The translations under genes were made by a program, and so were the position numbers. A DNA stretch of 64,000 nt from Cephalotus follicularis. Taxonomy: Eukaryota > Streptophyta > Magnoliopsida > Oxalidales > Cephalotaceae. Below the pieces are notes generated by a model that was given only the letters and a program-made list of their open reading frames with translations, searched no databases and was not told the DNA's origin. Of the stretch, positions 59,440 through 64,000 are shown in pieces (the first letter of the stretch is position 1; each line of letters begins with the position of its first letter). The DNA lies in the NCBI GenBank assembly GCA_001972305.1, contig BDDD01002398.1:7247-71246 (forward strand), read 5' to 3'.

Positions 59440-59778
59440 ATATATATATATATAATATATATATATATATATTATATACATGCATCGAGATATAGTATGT
59501 ACTGCATCATTGTGCATTCATGTCATGACATGTTTTATCCTTGACCCTGGATCGCTTTTATGGCTTTGCCGAGTGAGGACAAAGGCTAACCCCCTACAAC
59601 TTCAGTGTGTTTCAGGTTGATGCAGCCGTTGGTCCCGTTGGGCTCCGAGGAGCAAAGTGAAGTTTTATGTTTACTTTTGAGGAAAGTTATTGGATCATTG
59701 TAATAAATTAATGGTTGTATAATGAATATTGTTCACGCTCCGTTTGAGGGCAGTTAATTGTGATGATGTTTACTGTTG

Positions 59779-59804
59779 TAGCATGTAGTATGGGATGCAT
59801 GTTG
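59779..59804 (+). other. Conserved LTR hairpin in J 3' LTR
   Basis: The same arms and loop as at 55216-55241, 141 nt from the LTR end. Confidence 0.8.
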
Positions 59805-59950
59805 CTTTATGATTCGGCTTATATTATGTACTTCCACAAGTTGTTAATGGATATGGAAAGTTTTAATTTTATGGTGTTTTGCATAAGCCGGATTTATATG
59901 TTAATTGCCACCACTTTTTATGTTGTTGTGAAACGGGGTGTGACATTCAC

Positions 59951-62860
59951 CCTTCATGCCATGCCACCAAAAAGATTGCCGCAGGTCACGATACATCTTG
60001 GTACTTCCAGGATGCATCGACCAAGGAGAACGATGTGTTTCCTTCAAAATCTCTTGTTTAATCGTATCAATATGCGGTACACATATCCTCTGCCCAAACA
60101 TCCGAGCACCATCATCTTTGATGTGGAAGTCAGTCCGAGAGCCTTCTCTGACTTGTTTCATAAACTTAGCCAATCTCCAGTCCTTCTCTTGCCCTCCCCG
60201 GATCTGTTCTACCCAACCAGACCTTACTCGGAGAGAAGCTAACATAGCTCCATTGTCCTCGGCTGACAGCTCTGCTCCCAAAGATCTCAACTGTTCCAAC
60301 ATCGGTAAGTAGACCAACTGAACGTGAGCCAGGGGAATGGAAGACTTCCTGCTCAGCGCCTCAGCTACTACATTGGCCTTATCGAGATGATACTCAATAG
60401 TATAATCACAATCCTTGATGATCTTGATCCATCTCTTCCGCCTCATGTTCAAATGCGGTTGGGAGGACAAATACCTTAAGCTCTGGTGGTCGGTAAGATC
60501 TGGCAGACTTCGCCATACAGATAATGACGCCATATCTTCAAAGTAAACACCACCGCAGCTAACTCCAAATCATGGGTAGGGTAATTGAGCTCATGAATCT
60601 TTAACTATCGGGATGCATCGGCAATCACCTTCCCATCTTGCATTAACACGCAACCCAGGCCTTGATGAGAAGCATCACTGTACACCACAAAACCAAAATT
60701 TGGAGAAGGGAGGGTCAACACTGGAGCTGACGTTAACTTATCCTTCAACACTTGGAAGCTCTTCTCACAGTCCTTTGACCACACGAACTTCACATCCTTC
60801 CTCGTCAATCTTGATAGAGGTGCTGCTATACCCGGGAATCCCTCAACAAATCTTCGGTAATAGCTAGGAAGTCCGAGAAAACTGTGCACTTGGGGTACGC
60901 TCTTGGGTCATTCCCAAGCTAACACTAGTTCGATCTTCCTCGAGTCCACTTCAACACCTTGGCCCGAGATTACGTGGACCAAAAACACAACCTTGTCCAA
61001 CAAAAAATCATTCTTACACAGTTTAGCATACAACTCACGGTTTCTCAAGGTCTACAAAACGATCCTCAGGTGCTCGTCATGCTCGGACAAACTCCGAGAG
61101 TACACCATAACGTCATCAATGAACACTACCACAAACGTGTCTAGAAAAGGTTGAAACACTCGATTCATTAAATCCATGAAAGCGGCCGGTGCATTGGTTT
61201 GCCCAAACGGCATAATCGAGAACTCATAAAGGCCATGTCGAGATCTGAAAGCCGTCTTCGGAACATCCTCTTCTCTCACCTTCAACTGGTGATATCCTGA
61301 TCGAAGATCTATCTTGGAAAACACACAAGCACCACGCAACTGGTCAAACATAGATTCATGGTAACCTTGTTGAGCTGCCTGTAATCGATACATAGACGCA
61401 TGGTACCATCCATCTTCTTCACGAACAAGACCAGAGCACCCCATGGGGAACTACTAGGTCGGATAAAACCTTTCTCCAACGGATCTTGCAACTGCACCTT
61501 CAACTCCTTCATCTCTACCGACGCCATACGGTAAGGATCAAGGGATATAGGAGCTGTACCAGGGATCAACTCGATCACAATGTCTATCTCTCTATCTGGC
61601 GGAGGACTTGGTAACTCTTCGTGAAAAACGTCAGGGAACTCACGAACCACTGATATGTTCCTCACCTCTGGCTCAGACATCCGAGTGTCTACCACATGAG
61701 CTAATAATCCTTGTCCACCCTTTCCCAAAATCTTATGCGCAACCATAGCCGAGATAAGCTTTAGCGGCACCGAGCACTGCTCGCAAACTAACTCCAACTC
61801 TTGCTCGTCAGGCAAACAAAAGGAAAAAACTTTCCTTGAACAATCTACCACTTCTCCGTGTCTTATCAGCCAATCCATGCCCAGATGGCATCAAAATTCT
61901 CAATACGGAAGGGGATAAGGTCAGCTAGAAAACTCTGCCCCTTAATCACAACATCACATCCCTTGTAGACTCATCCTACGTGATAACTCTGGCCCGTTGG
62001 GACAGATACAGCGATCTCTCCATCCAAAGAACTTAACTCAACACAAGCATGAATACAAAAGGCATGGGCCACAAAAGATAAAGAGGATCCCTATCAAATA
62101 GAACCGTGGCATCTCTGCCAAAGATATGATCGTTACCTATTGCGACATCAGCAGATCCGAGAGCATCCTCCCTGTTCAGCGTATAAACTCTTGCAGTCGC
62201 CGCAGGTCTGCTCTGCTGTCGGCTACAACTTGCTTTGGACGTTCCCATTTGGGAAGCCGTCGATCCACCTCTAGGTCCGGTAGACTGCCTACTCGAAGCA
62301 ACCGGTCCCGGTGTCCTCATGGTCTGCTGAGCCTGTGGACAATTCAACTTAATCTATCCGATCTGACCACACTGGAAAAATGTTCTGTTCTCTGCTCCGC
62401 AATTGCCAAAGTGAAAACAACCACGCCTCTGGCATTTCAGAGGTTGCTAAGAAGCCCTTGAACTCTGGTGCGTGCTCTGCTGCATACTACTAGCTGCTGG
62501 AGTATAAGCTATTTGCTGAGAAAATGTTCTTTGTCCATCAGACCTGGTCTGACCACGGTTCCCACCATCAGTTGGTCTGGAAAAGAAACGTTTCCTTCGT
62601 TTTCCTTGTCCTCGGGAGGAATTCTCCCCCTGAACTGCATGTTGTCCATCCCGCTTCTGACCTCTGTCTTGTCGGCTCCTCTGTTCCAGAATGCTCTGCT
62701 AAACCCTTTTGGCAGATTCTACCAAATCGCCAAAGATAGTCCAATTTGTTGCTACCACTGTGTGCCTCATCTCGGGTCTCAACCCATCCAAGAATTTCTC
62801 ATATCTCTCTTCTTGGTCAGCAACTAATGCCGAAGCAAAGTGACACAACTCCATAAAACG
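59951..62860 (-). pseudogene. E gag (partial), protease, RT, RNase H and start of integrase
   Basis: Minus-strand order from the right: Gag (ERYEKFLDGLRPE region near 62800); a ruined zinc knuckle (FFQCGQIG then a stop) near 62360; a protease region whose active site is lost to a frameshift near 62090; RT ([28 protein letters not shown], followed by a deletion of about ten residues and a frame change; [28 protein letters not shown]); RNase H (YSDASHQGLGCVLM, stop after ADASR); and the IN zinc domain ([21 protein letters not shown]) where J is inserted. Stops and shifts throughout show a dead, older copy. The gag 5' part and 5' LTR are beyond LTR F. Confidence 0.92.
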
Positions 62861-64000
62861 TGACACACCCCGTTAGCCAATACATTAGACAAGCATATAT
62901 GATGATATCAGAATTAAACATAATGTTCCAGCATTCCCATTCAACAATTCATTAACAATGTGCGGAAGCATTCAGAAAGCCAGAATATAAATACAAGACA
63001 TCCGCACGCATCCCATACTACGTGCAGGCACAATCCAACAGAATCCTGATACATAAGGAAAGTACAACAACATCACGGGGTATGAACCGTTCATTACAAA
63101 ATACAGTACAACATCATAAAATAACAACCTTAAGTCGAAAGGGGTAGAAGCTCTCCAAGCTTCAGCAGCAATCTCCGAAATCTTCGCTTAATCTGAAATT
63201 GTAGGGGTTAGCCGTTGTCCTCACTTGGCTAAGTAGGAAGATAATGCATGCTAAGGAATATATGGATGCAACATGTATGACAGTTATATTTAAAATAACA
63301 TTTAAGTATGCCAATATATAAGCAATCATGCCAAGTGCTCATAGACAATACAATGCAAGAATACCGCACAAGGGTACAATCAATTCATACTGTGGTTTGG
63401 GTGTCACATGTCGCTAACTCCTAGCACCAACTGCGCACCACCTATCTATCACCCTACACTCCGAAGATGATAGATCAGGTAACATTTACTACCGGCGTTA
63501 GCGGGCAGATTAACAATAAGATCTGCAATGCAGACAGTTTGGGTGTGTACTCTAGCCAACTCCTGGCACATAGGACCACCTCCATTAGCCAGTGACATCT
63601 GCCATCACTCGACTAATCGGCAATAACAAAGACAATCAATTCAATCATTTCAGTTCAATAATAATATTACATATATATATATATAATATGCAATATCAAA
63701 GTGTTTTCTTTAGAAACATATAACAATTCAGTGATCGTACGTCTCATAAGAGGAAAACGATATCAATACAGTAGTAATTCCCAATTTGGAAACAAAATAG
63801 TAGGTACCTCTCATAGGAGGAAAATAGTAGTTCTTTTTAACAATAATCTTTCATTTGAAAATGATAGTTGATATCATAAATTGTGCATACAGCACATAGT
63901 TTGTTCAATATTTGGAAATATGGAACAATAGGGTTTGTAACAGTCACTAGTATATACTAATTAACATTAGCATATACAGAAACAATAGCAAAGCAGTAGC
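62861..64000 (-). repeat. LTR F: C-family LTR inserted in E's gag, continues off the right edge
   Basis: The plus strand begins TGACACACCCCGTTAG inside Gag coding sequence. The next 1.1 kb aligns with the reverse of C's 3' LTR: hairpin (63002-63027), the AGCCGTTGTCCTCAC block (63210-63225), the segment with ACTACCGGCGTTAGCGG (about 63490) that C's 5' LTR lacks, and TACTAATTAACATTAGC near the edge. Whether this is a solo LTR or the end of a full element cannot be told. The TSD's other half is outside the window. Confidence 0.9.
63002..63027 (-). other. Conserved LTR hairpin in F
   Basis: On the element strand the arms are CTGCACG and CGTGCGG with loop TAGTATGGGATG. Position 2 is a G-U pair here, against C-G in C and A-U in J. 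It lies 141 nt from the LTR end. Confidence 0.78.

Larger units (their letters stand above)
57005..59945 (+). repeat. J 3' LTR (2941 bp, contains an assembly gap)
   Basis: TGTAACGCCCGGGG to CGGGGTGTGACA. It retains a segment (about 58682-59516) absent from the 5' LTR, with five degenerate copies of TACTTAGCCGCCGTGCTAGTA, TA microsatellites and the 25-N gap. Arrays are at 57150-57288 and 57816-58280; the conserved block is near 59571 and the hairpin at 59779-59804. Confidence 0.95.
53247..59950 (+). mobile_element. Element J: gag-only LTR retrotransposon (TR-GAG-like), TSD TTCAC
   Basis: 5' LTR 53252-55382, PBS 55387-55398, gag 55500-56712, PPT 56991-57004, 3' LTR 57005-59945, with TTCAC at 53247-53251 and 59946-59950. 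The internal region is only 1.6 kb and encodes Gag; protease, RT, RNase H and integrase are absent. Gag and LTR ends resemble element C, so J is a non-autonomous derivative of a Tekay-like element, comparable to the TR-GAG class described from plants. It interrupts E's integrase in the opposite orientation. The 5' LTR lacks about 835 bp that the 3' LTR has. Confidence 0.95.

Noticed and set aside
59440..59476. TA-rich stretch beside the N gap
   Set aside because: Simple TA microsatellite at an assembly gap; no functional reading is justified.

Overview
The window is flowering-plant nuclear DNA made almost wholly of LTR retrotransposons nested inside one another. I see no convincing host gene, tRNA, rRNA or CRISPR array. 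The plant assignment rests on Tekay/Del-type chromovirus Ty3/gypsy polyproteins with an RT-RNaseH-IN order and a C-terminal chromodomain, Tork/Angela-like Ty1/copia pol, tRNA-iMet primer-binding sites (TGGTATCAGAG), 5-bp target-site duplications (TSDs) and many solo LTRs. A 25-N assembly gap lies at 59415-59439. I cannot name the species. Elements are lettered below.

Left part (1-16.7 kb). L is a minus-strand Tekay-like element: decayed gag-pol, PBS and 2.8-kb LTR up to 7315. After unclassified sequence and a hAT-like candidate (8418-8963) comes G, a diverged minus-strand LTR (8964-13677) broken by an unclassified insert and by P, a 430-bp solo LTR with TSD GGTGA. K (14411-16686, TSD TTTAT) is a 2.3-kb deletion derivative of the L family, with two ~950-bp LTRs and only 369 bp between them.

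Middle part (16.7-36.5 kb). A decayed plus-strand copia element (A) hosts solo LTR M (18650-21495, TSD CATCT). Its 3' LTR is split by D, a minus-strand solo LTR (TSD CAATC). D is itself split, 6 bp from its end, by C (23816-33844, TSD GGGAT). C is the best-preserved element: both LTRs, PBS, gag-pol and PPT, damaged by one gag nonsense codon and one pol frameshift. The A LTR resumes at 33861 and carries a TATA box.

Right part (36.5-64 kb). B, a minus-strand copia element related to A, sits in A's LTR. B's 5' LTR is interrupted by E, a heavily decayed minus-strand Ty3 element. E contains solo LTR H (48284-50462, TSD ACAAT), the gag-only element J (53252-59945, TSD TTCAC) and the start of another LTR, F (62861 to the right edge). 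The nesting is A > B > E > J, four levels deep.

The most interesting signals lie in the LTRs. A 7-bp hairpin with a 12-nt loop recurs about 141-150 nt from the LTR 3' end in C, J, F and P, and shows compensatory base changes. Dense arrays of the near-palindrome CAGYCGRCTG occur in several LTR families. The 5' LTRs of C and J have lost the same hypervariable segment. J is a gag-only (TR-GAG-like) element that appears to keep the last codons of a deleted pol.
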